From Halichondria panicea (lineage: Eukaryota > Porifera > Demospongiae > Suberitida > Halichondriidae), in assembly GCF_963675165.1 (NCBI RefSeq), contig NC_087392.1:3493442-3557441 (forward strand): a stretch of 64,000 bases of DNA, given 5' to 3'. The translations under genes were made by a program, and so were the position numbers. Under the pieces are notes generated by a model. That model did no database searches. It worked only from the letters and a program-made list of their open reading frames with translations, and was not told the DNA's origin. Numbering within the stretch: position 1 is the first letter of the stretch; each line of letters opens with the position of its first letter. Shown piece after piece: positions 1 through 9,910 of this stretch.

Positions 1-336
1 GACTCGGTGGCTGCATGGAAGGTAGTGACTTGCGTTTCAGTACAAGAGCTACCACTCTTTCCACTAAGGACCCAACCAAATACGGTTTCAAAGGCGACAG
101 GAGAGCCATGAGGTCCTGTCCGCCGGCCGTGGAGAAGTGCTTCAGTGAAGATCTCTACACCCAGTAGGATCCCAGGGACGCCGAAACCAGGGTCAGCTAA
201 GGGCAGATCAGAGAGATGGTCCCAATTTAGGTCAAATGGAACAAGAGAGAGAGGTAAGTCACATGTTACCTTAGGTACAACAATGGCACTTATACCGAAA
301 GTTTTCTCAGACGATCTAGTAGGAGAGATTTGGAAA

Positions 337-792
337 CTAGCAACGGATTGAGCAGAGAGAGACCTTGTGCTTCAGCCCAACAATACCAGACACCGTGATG
401 GCTTGATTAACTCTTGGAAGACGGAGCGAGTCGTTCCGACACAAAGGATGCATTGTCCAGAAGAGCTCTACAGAAGTGCCATCAGGTGCAGAAACTAGGA
501 TTCGGCAAGTCATTAGAGCATTTGAAGTGTCGCTTGTCGGTTCATTTCCCTTTGTATTCTCTAAATGTAGTAACGTGTGATGTGGGCTTTGACACTTTCT
601 ACATCTGTGTAGCGATTTGCATTGTTTTATGAAATGGGTTAGACAGTTCATACAAATCTTATGTTCTTTCAAAAGAGAGAGCTTTTCTTCATGATTTATA
701 GATTTGAAGTTCTGGTAAACATATAAGGGATGTTTTTCAACTTTACAAGCAATACAGGTTTGAGTTGAAGCGTGTTGAGCAGCAAAGGACAA
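337..792 (-). pseudogene. BEL/Pao zinc-knuckle and protease (DUF1758) fragment
   Basis: An open segment of 151 residues on the minus strand. It opens with a Cys/His-rich block (CIAC, CMNC, CRKC with His residues) that fits the nucleic-acid-binding knuckle preceding the aspartic protease of BEL/Pao polyproteins. The sequence around 455-480 encodes an LLDNAS-like protease active-site region, but in a different frame from the knuckle, so the copy is frameshifted. The last third of the open segment is therefore partly out of frame. Confidence 0.65.
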
Positions 793-815
793 AGGAAGTG
801 ATGGGTTTGAATGAA

Positions 816-1710
816 CTAGCAGGACGCAGGTCGTGTTGGTTTCTTAATATGGGTCAGAGAAGTTTTTGAAGCTTGTGCTTGAAGATCGATAAAATGGTAT
901 TGGGGTACGCCTTCCATTGACTGACTATGTCGTTGCCACTCAAACATAGTGTTCACGTCTAGTTTTAATTCAAGTACGGAAGTAATGAATGCACCAGAGG
1001 ATTCGTACTCCATTGACTTTAGTGCACGAATGTGTTGTTGGACAGTGTCATGAGAAGCAGGAGCTTCAAAGATCATTTTTACATGAGTTTGGTGTATGAG
1101 GCATGGTCTATTGTATCGAGATCGCAAGCAGTCGACTGCTTCTGCATAATTCTCCCCCGATTGGGACAATCCTTCAATCACACCCTTTGCCGAACCATCC
1201 TTAAGAGAGTCCGCCAAGCTAGAACGTTCGTGAATTGACACGGAAAACTGTTCCCAAAATCTACGCCAGTTTAGAATATTTCCATCGAAAACTGGGACAT
1301 CTAGTTTAGGGAGACGTATGCCTTTGCTTTCTGTACTATCAATATCAGATACAGATTCGCTAACTAGCATCTTCAGTTTAACGGAACAATCAAAATGTAG
1401 ATCTGAGTGCATTCTAAAAAGCTTCTGCTAGATCTAATGCCATTAGATTGTCATGAATACCACGAAGATTTCTCTTTGTGTCAATCAATTGCTCATTATG
1501 CTGTATTAGTACATGCTTATCAGGTGAGTCTAAGCTGGAGATAGCTTCATCAATTGAGCGCAAGGCTCCATGGAAGTGGGCAAGTTTCCGGGATACCAGT
1601 CCACGTTCACTTTTCAAGTTGGTAGTCAATTTCATCATAGGCAGTAAACGCATCTTCAAATCGGTGATGTTGTCATCAACTTCATCTAAAATGTCTTGTT
1701 CATTTGACAA
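816..1710 (-). pseudogene. BEL/Pao gag-like protein (DUF1759 region), broken
   Basis: Two open segments, 1710-1414 (98 residues) and 1412-816 (198 residues), lie almost end to end on the minus strand and look like one gag reading frame split by a stop or frameshift at 1413. The first is rich in Leu, Asp and Lys and is probably helical. The second contains the motif DGNILNWRRFWEQF and, later, an AVDCLRSRYNRP phrase, both typical of DUF1759 proteins of BEL/Pao elements. The family is a capsid-like structural protein. This copy cannot make a full product. Confidence 0.72.
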
Positions 1711-1899
1711 GAGTTCATCATCGTCTAAGAGATCTACTAGCTCAAGATCGAGACGTCTGAAGTCTGTATCTAGAGAGTCTAGTTTTTCTGCAAGGTGTTT
1801 AGCAGCATCTCCCTGGTTTGGAGCTTCAGTTCCTTCTAATTCTCAGGTTTTAGTTCGAATTCTAGTTATAGAGGCACGTACGACACCTCCTTCTTTTCA

Positions 1900-2400
1900 G
1901 TTTTGTAATTTCACGAGGATCCAGGCGAATTATTTGCTTCGGGCGCAATTCAATTCAGACAACGTTCAAATCAATAACAATATGCAGTATACGAACGAGC
2001 GAGAACGAATGAACAAACGAAATTACGAAATTATGCGAACAAAGAACAAATGAGTACAAACGAGCAAGCGAAACGAACGAACGAGCAAGCAAAATGAGAG
2101 CGATATTAGCGAGCAAAACGAGAACGAAAATCATATGAACGCAAACGACAACTTAGTTATACCGTATACAATAGATGTCCACGGTAGATGTGTACAATAT
2201 CAACAATTGAGATACACACAAACAGTTCCATACACAATAGATGTCCACAGTAGATGTGTACAATATCAACAATTGAGATACAGTAGATGCACTAAGAATA
2301 CCATACACAATAAATGTCCACGGTAGTAGATGTCCACGAGTGGTAGAGGTTCACGAGTATTGTTGTTCACAGAGTAGCCACGAGAGAAGATCAATCACGA
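1900..2400. repeat. BEL leader with short tandem repeats
   Basis: Between the gag start and the primer site lies low-complexity sequence. There are repeated GAACGAACGA-like words (1990-2125). A tandem of roughly 67-73 bases follows, with AGATGTCCAC recurring at 2172 and 2239 and, as AAATGTCCAC, at 2312. No gene is seen here. Confidence 0.6.
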
Positions 2401-2414
2401 GAGAGGACTTAGAT

Positions 2415-2432
2415 ATCCGGTTCGAAGGACCA
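2415..2432 (-). other. BEL/Pao primer binding site
   Basis: On the plus strand these 18 bases read ATCCGGTTCGAAGGACCA. This has the form of a tRNA 3' end: a T-loop GGTTCGA followed by an acceptor stem and CCA. Read on the minus strand it starts TGG, three bases after a TACA that would end an LTR, which is where a retrotransposon primer binding site belongs. It agrees in strand with the gag remnant to its left. The priming tRNA was not identified. Confidence 0.7.
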
Positions 2433-2435
2433 AAA

Positions 2436-2526
2436 TGTAGGAGCTACTCTTGGATTAGTTAAGATAATTTCACTTCACTTTTTACTGTACCATGTGCTAT
2501 AGATCATATCACATGAGCAATACATA
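2436..2526 (-). repeat. Partial BEL/Pao 5' LTR
   Basis: This sequence sits directly upstream (minus-strand sense) of the primer binding site and begins TGTAGGAGC on the plus strand, i.e. ends ...CCTACA in element sense, as LTRs end in CA. The far boundary is not visible, because gypsy-like coding sequence starts within about 30 bases. The LTR appears truncated by that junction. Confidence 0.45.
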
Positions 2527-2559
2527 ATGAACAGAATAGACATGACCATTACCGGCCTT

Positions 2560-3850
2560 AACAAGGACCCCATCAAGAACAAACCTTATACGATCCAACA
2601 GCTCCAACAAAAGTCTCAGCAGACGCCTCCTCCTACGGATTGGGCGCAGTCCTCTTACAGAAAAATAATGACCAGTGGCAACCCGTGGCCAGGTCGAGAC
2701 GGAAAGAGAAGGAAGTATTACCTGGGCTTGTGATCGCTTCTCTGACTACATCCTGGGACACGCTTTTGGGATAGACACAGACCACAAACCAACTTGGACA
2801 ATCTTCCACCTCCTAAGGCTGGCGAGATTCAACTACAAGGTCTCCCACATACCAGGCTGTATACTGCAGATGCACGCACCCGGGAGCGACCGGAAACAGA
2901 GTTCTATACAGCAATGGTTGTGAAGACATTGCCAGCAAGTACAAAGAGGCTCGAAGAGTACAAACAGTTTCAAGATCGAGATCCAGAATGCGCTAAAGTC
3001 AAAGCATACTCACTGGCCAGAAAAGAGAATCTCTTACTGCGAAGAGAGAAACTCCCTGTCTATCCATGATGATCTGTTGCCCTCAGCCGCAGGCAATGTA
3101 TGAAGAGACCCTGACTCAGATCCACGAAGGCCATGATCGTTGCCAAACAATTGCCAAGACATGTGTATGGTGGAACAAAGACATCACCAACAAAATTCAA
3201 GGGTGCTCCGAATGTGCAAGAGGCCTAGTCACACCACTCCCAGAGCACCCCTGACCTCTTTGAGCTAAAAGGAGAAACATACCTCATTGTGGTGGCTAGA
3301 TATCCGGAGATTGCAAAACAATTCACCTAAACAACTTCGGCATCACGAGACTGAAGTCCCGTCATGGGATTCCTGAAATCATACGATCCGACAATGGGCC
3401 GCAATACGCATCTCAGGAGTTCTCATCGTTTGCAAGAACGTATGGGTTCGAACACATCACTAGCAAGCAATGGGCAGGCTGAACGTACAGTACAAACTGT
3501 CAAAAACATGCTAAAAAGTCATCTGATCCTCATCTAGCACTTCTTAACTACCGTGCTACTCCCTTACCGTGGTGTCATCGAAGCCCTGCTGAGCTACTCA
3601 TGGGAAGAGCTCTCGTATTCCATGTGTTCCTAGTCAACTTGTACCTACGTGGCCATATCTGGAAGGAAGAATTTCGGGAACTCAATGACGTCACAAAACA
3701 CTCTGGATAACTTCAGAGGGGAAAAAGACGGAAGGAAAAGTGGTATCTCCTTCGGATTCGCCGCGGTGATGACACCTAAAGGAACGGTCCGAAGAAGAAG
3801 AAATCGGTCTCACCTTAATATCGCTTCACCAGAGGATTGTGACTAGATCG
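2560..3850 (+). pseudogene. Ty3/gypsy pol remnant (RNase H to integrase)
   Basis: The plus strand carries successive broken fragments of a gypsy-type polyprotein. Near 2615-2700 the phrase [17 protein letters not shown] is the retroviral-type RNase H start. Near 2750-2880 a DHKP...LARFNYKVSHIPG block follows. At 3066-3250 an HxxxH...CxxC integrase zinc-binding block appears (HEGHD, CSECARG). Around 3360-3480 there is integrase-core-like sequence with RSDNGPQY. The segments change frame repeatedly and the RT upstream of RNase H is missing. The family assignment is by motif order. This copy is dead. Confidence 0.78.
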
Positions 3851-3892
3851 GGGTGGACCCCCCAGATCGTCTATACGACTTAGGGGGGGAGA

Positions 3893-4349
3893 TGTGGCAG
3901 ATGTGAACTATATGGAACTTCCTATGATGTAATGCTTATGTATATATGTTACCCATGCTGTTGTATTATTGAGTTGTGTTATTAATCAGTTATTGAATAC
4001 TATACTGAACCTAGCTCTAACAACCGCTAGGTCCACTGTTGGTTCCGACGGGAGAGGCCATGGCTGGGGATGGTAAGACGATTGAAAGAGAGATAGCACA
4101 CTTGCTACGTTACTGCGCATGTGTCTAAGTTCCCATGTGAGTGCAAGCCACGACTGCCCATTGCTGCGCATGTGCGAGCCTGCTCTGCCCTGTTAACCCA
4201 CATTTAATAAACCACTAAATTCCATTTGATATCGACTTACCTGATAATCAAGTTGATAAAACACATCGAGTCGATCCCTACCAGATGAAGTTGATAATCG
4301 ATTTGATAAAACGCATCGAGATCGAGTCGATTTTATCCTGACGCCAACA
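3893..4349 (+). repeat. Gypsy-type 3' LTR with polypurine tract
   Basis: A purine run (about 3882-3892, AGGGGGGAGA) precedes TGTGGCAGATG, the usual TG start of an LTR. The likely end is ...GACGCCAACA at 4349, giving about 457 bases. An AATAAA lies near 4206. The second half holds an imperfect direct repeat built on GTTGATAAAAC..CATCGAG (4250-4275 and 4290-4320). The matching 5' LTR is absent, so the end is inferred from the CA rule and not by alignment. Confidence 0.6.
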
Positions 4350-4534
4350 CATGGTATTTTGTATCGCCATTTTGAAGCAAAGTTGGGTAAAAATGAACCG
4401 AGAATCAAGAAATAAGAATTCACAATCATCCACGCATGTAGGAAAACATCACAAACACATTAAACATACCTTGCAAAAAATTCATAAAAATTACTGAAGG
4501 ATTAGCCAGGAAAAGCACAAAAACAAACAATGCT

Positions 4535-5932
4535 TAATTAAAACAGTACATGTGAATGATACAGAGCTGTATTGGTTACAGCAGCAATTTCTTTCTGATA
4601 GAGTCGACTTTCACCAAGGTTAGTGTCAGATGGGTGTGGCCTATCCATATAGGCTATTGTGAAAGCGACTAAATACAGGAATATGTCCAATGTCCACCTT
4701 TGAACCTTGCATATAAAATACACGTTTTAATGGTAAAAAACCGTTAATATTCAAACTGTCCATTTTCTTCAGAGCTTGAGAGATGAGAGCTAGCTAGCTA
4801 GCTAGTTAGGGCCTGGGGCTAGAGGGAACAGACTGCAGTCATTGCTAGCCGATAAAATTAGAAAGACTCTAGTCTATAAAATTATAATTATATCATCTCA
4901 GTACAGTACATGCAGTATACACAATAGCTAGCTGGTACATGGTATGGTATAGATACATGTCTGATGTAGATCTAGTATTAGTAACGCTTGTTTGTAAAGA
5001 CAGACCCTTCGCACCACCTTCACTTTTGTTTCTTCTTTTCCGCTATAATTATGTCCATTTACTCCACTTTAGTTTCATACTATCTCACTTGTAATTGTTG
5101 TTTCACCATTTCCCAGGCCGTACTGTACAAGTGAAAGCAATCCTTGAGATCTGAAACGTCTTGGTCTACAAAGAGTCTGTCGTTCACTTCTCATTTCTGG
5201 ACCCATGTTCCTGTGCATCATTACTGTGTGGCTTGTGCTACACTGAGTACATATTCAAATTTTGAGTGGAGTTCTACTGGGGCTATTGTAGCATTGTCCT
5301 TGGGACCGAGGCTATAGGACAAATCAGACTGCTCTGCCTCATAAGTGAAGAGGCGAACACAAATGGTAGAATGTTCCCTCACAATAATGATTGTTTTTTG
5401 TGATAAAACAATGTTTGCTGTATTAATTTCAATAGTCTTACAACATGTTGGGATGCATGAGCACATTAATTTTAATACCCTGTATGGATCTGCACTATAG
5501 ATCTAGTATTAATTAAAGATTTAAAGTTTCATGTGCTTCTTGTATAATCCTCTAGCCGCCCCCACATCACAGACAAAAATTAATTATAAGGTCAAAGTTC
5601 ATGGACATATTCCTGTCTTTAGGCTCTCTCGTGGCTATTGTCAGCCTTCCCCTCCGTTCAGAGGATTGTTATCCACACTGTTGCAGGCTGTGAGTCTTTT
5701 GTTAACATAGTAGGCTAAGGGTAGCTATTAGAATGCTATCACACGGGCTAGAAACCTTCTTCTATCCACTTTCTTCAATCCACTCCCGTTCGTTGTGACG
5801 TCATTGTTTTACTGAGCATATACAATGGTATCCGAATTACCCACTTTCCGGGTAATAGGTGGCGCATGCGCAAACAGTCGATACCAGGCCCTCTCTTCAA
5901 GCGAAGAGCGGCCTGGAATCGAGGCTATGCAA
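4535..5932. repeat. Dispersed repeat copy split by a younger insertion
   Basis: 4535-4660 and 5633-5932 match the two halves of an uninterrupted copy at about 38200-38636 and the shorter copy at 50230-50428. The repeat ends in a hairpin-like GATACCAGGCC...GGCCTGG.ATCGAGGCTA. No coding potential is seen. The 972-base insertion between the halves is listed separately. Confidence 0.7.
4661..5632. mobile_element. 972-bp non-coding TIR element with 9-bp target duplication
   Basis: GGCTATTGT occurs at 4652-4660 and again at 5633-5641, and appears once in the empty paralogue (as GGCTCTTGT near 38320). The inner ends are imperfect inverted repeats sharing CAGGAATATGTCC (4675-4687 against 5602-5615). 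A target duplication of 8-9 bases suits hAT-like elements. No transposase reading frame is visible, so it is probably a non-autonomous copy. Confidence 0.7.
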
Positions 5933-6566
5933 ATGCAAGAACTCTGAAAACCGCTGTACTCATTCCAAACCGATTTTTTTCCAATACATGATTTAGGAGA
6001 AAATCAACCTCCTTTGGAAATAGCCTTTACAAGCCTTTTGCATCCCCCTGAAGCTATCTTTGAGATTGTAAGCAGTTCAAATAGTTTTGTGAGCTACTAT
6101 TAGTAACACAAGACTGGATGTCTGGAGCTAAAAGAGATTCTACTGTCTGTATGACTGGATGTCTGGAGCTAGCTAAGAGAGATTCTACTGTCTGTATGAC
6201 TCATCAGCTTGCAGCAACACAAAATGAGTAGTCAGGCCGGGGCAAGCCACTTCAACCAGTTCCTTATATTACTATTATAATAATAGTTCCTTATAATACT
6301 GGAAAGCTACACTCTTATTTCAGACTTCTCTGATTAACTAGTAACAGTAATTTTGTCTATAAAATTTATATCGATGTACAAAAACTTGCCTGACTCAGCA
6401 ATATTTGTGCTCTCGTGATGATGTCCAACCTTTAAATGTTTGGGAATATCACGTGACAAGTGACTTCCGCTCTAGAGATGAAAGAACTCTGAAAACCGCT
6501 GTACCGGTTGGACGCGCGTCATCCACCGTCACGTGCGCTCATAACAATCTAATTAAAATGGCCGAT
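5933..6566. other. Intergenic, short local repeats only
   Basis: This stretch holds a direct duplication of about 50 bases at 6112-6200 (GACTGGATGTCTGGAGCTA twice) and AT-rich sequence. No coding or RNA gene was seen. Confidence 0.5.
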
Positions 6567-6568
6567 TA

Positions 6569-7011
6569 CCGTAATTGATGTAATTACAGCGCCAGAAAAA
6601 ATTAATTCCACTTCTGAGTGGCGCATCTTTAGAACCCAAAAAATTGCGTTCAGCCCAAGCTGGCGCCTAAATTATGGTGGCGCTTATGTTCTACAGCTAG
6701 TATAGAATTTGTAGAGAAAATGGGCGTGGTCTAGCTCAGTTTCATTTGCTAGCTGCATCGCGTATATCGTTGAGAGCCGAGTGACTCGTGAACAACATTC
6801 AGTGACTGTAGCTATGGGTTAGACAACTGTTTAGAAGTGAAGGAAGTCAAAGATGCAGGATGATTGTCTTGATGTCTCAAAACAAGCCTTTTTATAAGCG
6901 CCAGAAAAAAATAATTCCAGCAACGGTTGGTGCTTTTTAGGACCTAAAAAATTATGCTGATGCTGACGTGGCGCTTAAATTATGGTGGAGCTGTAATTAC
7001 ATCAATTACGG
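6569..7011. mobile_element. MITE with CCGTAATTGATG inverted ends
   Basis: CCGTAATTGATGTAATTACA at the left is inverted at the right end, where TGTAATTACATCAATTACGG stops at 7011. A TA lies at the outer left edge. Inside, two related arms (about 6585-6700 and 6895-7000) both contain GCGCCAGAAAAAA and AATTATGGTGG phrases, so the unit may be a pair of half-elements. A diverged relative lies near 35365-35640. It is non-coding. Confidence 0.65.
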
Positions 7012-7016
7012 TTAGG

Positions 7017-7889
7017 CCATAGATACACGAAAGAAAGGGATAGGCAACGCCCCACGTGATGCTAGGTAAATGCAGTGTGTGACGTCACACCCTCTGGTTG
7101 GAGGCGAGTTGCGCCGCTCAAGAAAGTACACAATGATCCCTATATCTGCTTATTTTTCTCGTAGGGGGCCTAAAAGAGAAATTCAAAGCAATCAGGCATC
7201 ATGCACACATACACCCAGCACTACTGATAGCTACAGTTGCTATGTTAGTGCCGAGCTTTCTTTTATTCAGCTTGATTTGTGTGAAAAAACACCAATTTGT
7301 CAGTTTATGTACCTATATCTCCAATATGAAATAATTTTATAACATGTACGTTTCACAGAATTAAAGTGTGTTTATAACTGCATGGAACAAAGCATATTTT
7401 CCAGCTCTCAATGCAGTGAAGTAGTAGCAGCACCATGAAACGTTTGTCCGAAGTCCAGAAAGTTTGCGTACCTCTCCTGCTCTTACTGTACATGGTAATC
7501 TAGTTTGAAGTGCTCTAAGACACAGTTTAGGTATTAGAAAGTGAAACACACAAGTATCTTTATCTGTATTGTGTGATCGAAGAGATGGCAATTGAAGGAC
7601 TTGGGAACAGACCTGTTATGGTTTGTAGAGTGTACTGACACCCCCTTTGGAGCTCACTTTCTCATCACTTTGCATATAGTAGCTCTAAAAGATTAATAGC
7701 CTATGTCTAAGTGTATCTGGTGTCTCCTTAAGAGCACAGTTTGCTATGATACTACAAACTATTAATATCTTTACTGACATTTTGAGTGCACACACCCCTT
7801 TTTGCTCATTACACGCCCCTTTTTAGCAACTCGCCTCATCCAACGGAAGTGCTGGGTGTTGCCTATCCCTTTCTTTCGTGTATCTATGG
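7017..7889. mobile_element. 873-bp TIR element with 5-bp target duplication TTAGG
   Basis: The left end reads CCATAGATACACGAAAGAAA and its inverse closes the element at 7889. The inverted ends continue for about 40 bases through GGGATAGGCAAC and resume around GGCGAGTT. TTAGG flanks both sides (7012-7016 and 7890-7894). No transposase was seen. The short open frame at 7070-7342 has no recognisable features and is ignored. It abuts the preceding MITE directly. Confidence 0.7.
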
Positions 7890-8213
7890 TTAGGCACCAT
7901 TAGGCACCTCGATGCTCCACTGTTTTGTAGGCTGTACAGAGACACTGCAAGTAGCCTGAAGTGGTCTAGGAGCATTCCCACCGCCCTCTCACCTTCCCTA
8001 CACTGCTGAAAAGATTCCAAGATGGATCTAGACTAGTATTTAGACACTTTTCCAATTTTTGTCTAACAGGATTATGATCTATATGAGCAGAGGAGGTCGT
8101 TCTCTAGCTCTTACTTGCACTGATAAGTTTTTACATTCTCACCTTTGACCTCAATGGAATTCTATAAAGGTTTATAATTATCACATGGCTGAAGGCATCA
8201 TGATGATGCGTGT

Positions 8214-9844
8214 CCGTATAGCGTGTAATTTTCGTGGGGTAAAATATTCGTGGTTGGAGGTCTGACCACGAATGAAGTGACCTAATGACCTTGCCTACCT
8301 TTACGCAAGCTCCAACCTAGCCTCGATCCCAGACCGAGTTTTCGCTTTTATAACGGTTAGGCGAACAACTAGGCCTGGTACTAGTTGTCTGCGCATGCGT
8401 CAGTCGTTCGTCAGATTCTGACGAATGGATATTCTCGTTCACTTTCGTGACATTTATATTCGTGTACTATCGTGTACTAGAAGTCAGTTCCCGTTTTATC
8501 ATTATTGGAATGGCTCTTAGCTGCTTTTCTCTTCTCTGAAGCTTAGAAAACATTATTCTGAAGACTGAACAACAAGGGAAGAGGTATAAAGTTTTGTCAA
8601 GCATGTTAAGGTCAGATATTTTTGTGTGGGCCCTATGCTATCAAGTCTTGTTCATGTTGGTATTAAAGATCTATATAGGTAGACTATAGTATCATCATTA
8701 ATATGGTGGATCAAGTGAAGAGTGTGAGCTAGAGAATTTGGTGCTGCCATCATCAGCTCGTCGACAATGACACTATAACCTGTTTAATACGAGAAATTTA
8801 AAATGTATAGATCTACACGTATTTTGAATGTCTACTTCTCTGTACAGGAGCAATGGCTACTATCCAGCTATCCCAACATTGTTCCTCTTGGCTATACTAA
8901 CGGACGAGACTGGGCAGTTTAAGGTAAGGGTTTAACCATGTTTGGTTTCTTTAATATTGTCCTATACTTACAGGACTGGAGTATGACCTGCTCGTTCGAG
9001 CGTTGCTGGGTAGCTCAGAGGCATTAAGAGAATCTACGTTTTCTCAAGCAAAAGTTACGAGTTGGGGCCTAGAATCAGAGAAGTCCAGCAGCCTGCTAAA
9101 TCGTTGAAACGTAATTTAAAGACATTCAATCATCTTGAAGTTGCCCTGGGTCACTGTAATCGTGCTGCAGCACAACTGGCAACTCCCCAGGCCCTTGTGA
9201 AGCAGCTCCCTATGTGCATATTTTGTGTGTACTCACTCTGTGCATTTTCTGTGTACAAATTTCGATTATTGATTTATTAAATATTTTTGCCGACCACAAA
9301 TACAATGAAAATTTGACGCATGCGCAGACAACTAGTACCAGGCCTAGTTGTTCGCCAACCGTTATAAAAGCGAAAACTCGGCCTGGGATCGAGGCTAGTA
9401 GTATCACTGACACTAGTACTGTTTCCATGTTATGCACCTGCCAGAAGAAAGTGGCGATTGTGGAGGGCATCCTCCTACAGGACAGATGGAGAGAGTCGCT
9501 GCATCTCTTCCTAGCACTTGGTTCAGACTCAGTGTTGGCATGTTTCAGACATTTCTCAATGACTTGAGACTCCTCTGACTTCTGGAACTCTTGTATTAGG
9601 TTCAGCGTCTCCTTTGGCTTGTGTTTGCAGACCGTCCTTCTGTGAAGAGCTGTATATGTGTGAGGGGTCAGAGTATATATATGTATAGTGGTTGTTACTG
9701 AGTAGAAGGAGTTAGCAAACTTACAAGTTGTTCGCCTAACCGTTATAAAAGCGAAAACTCGGCCTGGGATCGAGGCTAGCTCCAACCACGAAAATATTAC
9801 CCTGAATATTTTAATTTGTCCCCCGAAAATTACCCGCTATACGG
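8214..9844. mobile_element. CCGTATAGCGGG-type TIR unit, 1.6 kb (or two facing MITEs)
   Basis: The left end CCGTATAGCGTGTAATTTTC and the right end AAAATTACCCGCTATACGG (9826-9844) are inverted. A second shared block is TGGTTGGA near 8255 and TCCAACCA at 9781. Inside are three copies of another inverted-repeat unit (8323-8402, inverted at 9322-9399, partly again at 9727-9779). Single ends of the same outer family occur near 20985, 24665, 34535, 57085, 57560 and 59170-59320. It may be one element or two insertions facing each other. Confidence 0.6.
8848..8923 (+). CDS. Candidate internal exon, unidentified plus-strand gene
   Basis: A 76-base segment is bounded by a good acceptor (TCTGTACAG) and a consensus donor (AAG|GTAAGG). 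It is open in the frame that leaves phase 0 at the donor and encodes SNGYYPAIPTLFLLAILTDE followed by TGQFK. That phase is exactly what the last exon at 11007 requires, and a join would read ...GQFK-VLKRDP... I do not recognise the protein. The hydrophobic stretch FLLAIL could be membrane or core sequence. A further downstream block (8974-9103) is open in another frame and looks exon-like, but does not continue in phase. The exon lies inside the TIR-bounded region, which is odd for a host gene. Confidence 0.4.
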
Positions 9845-9910
9845 TATACACCAATAGTATTATAATTATCATAATTATACTCTTGACTAGTGTGCTGTAT
9901 CATTTATCAA

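Larger units (their letters stand above)
1..1760 (-). mobile_element. BEL/Pao LTR retrotransposon, gag-protease part, decayed
   Basis: This is a minus-strand remnant of the 5' coding half of a BEL/Pao-type retrotransposon. Reading leftward there is a coiled N-terminal segment (1710-1414), a DUF1759-like gag segment (1412-816) with the phrase LPKLDVPVFDGNILNWRRFW, then a cysteine/histidine zinc-knuckle block (about 780-600, CIAC...CMNC...C.KC...H). Past that come a DUF1758-type retropepsin region and further pol sequence running off the left edge. In-frame stops and frameshifts separate the pieces, for example near 450, where the protease-like DNAS motif lies in a different frame from the upstream block. 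The family call rests on domain order and conserved phrases. RT, RNase H and integrase would lie outside the window. No intact product is expected. Confidence 0.8.

Noticed and set aside
145-351. Plus-strand open frame of 68 codons at the left end
   Set aside because: It is the antisense of the BEL/Pao protease-pol region, which reads with recognisable motifs on the minus strand.
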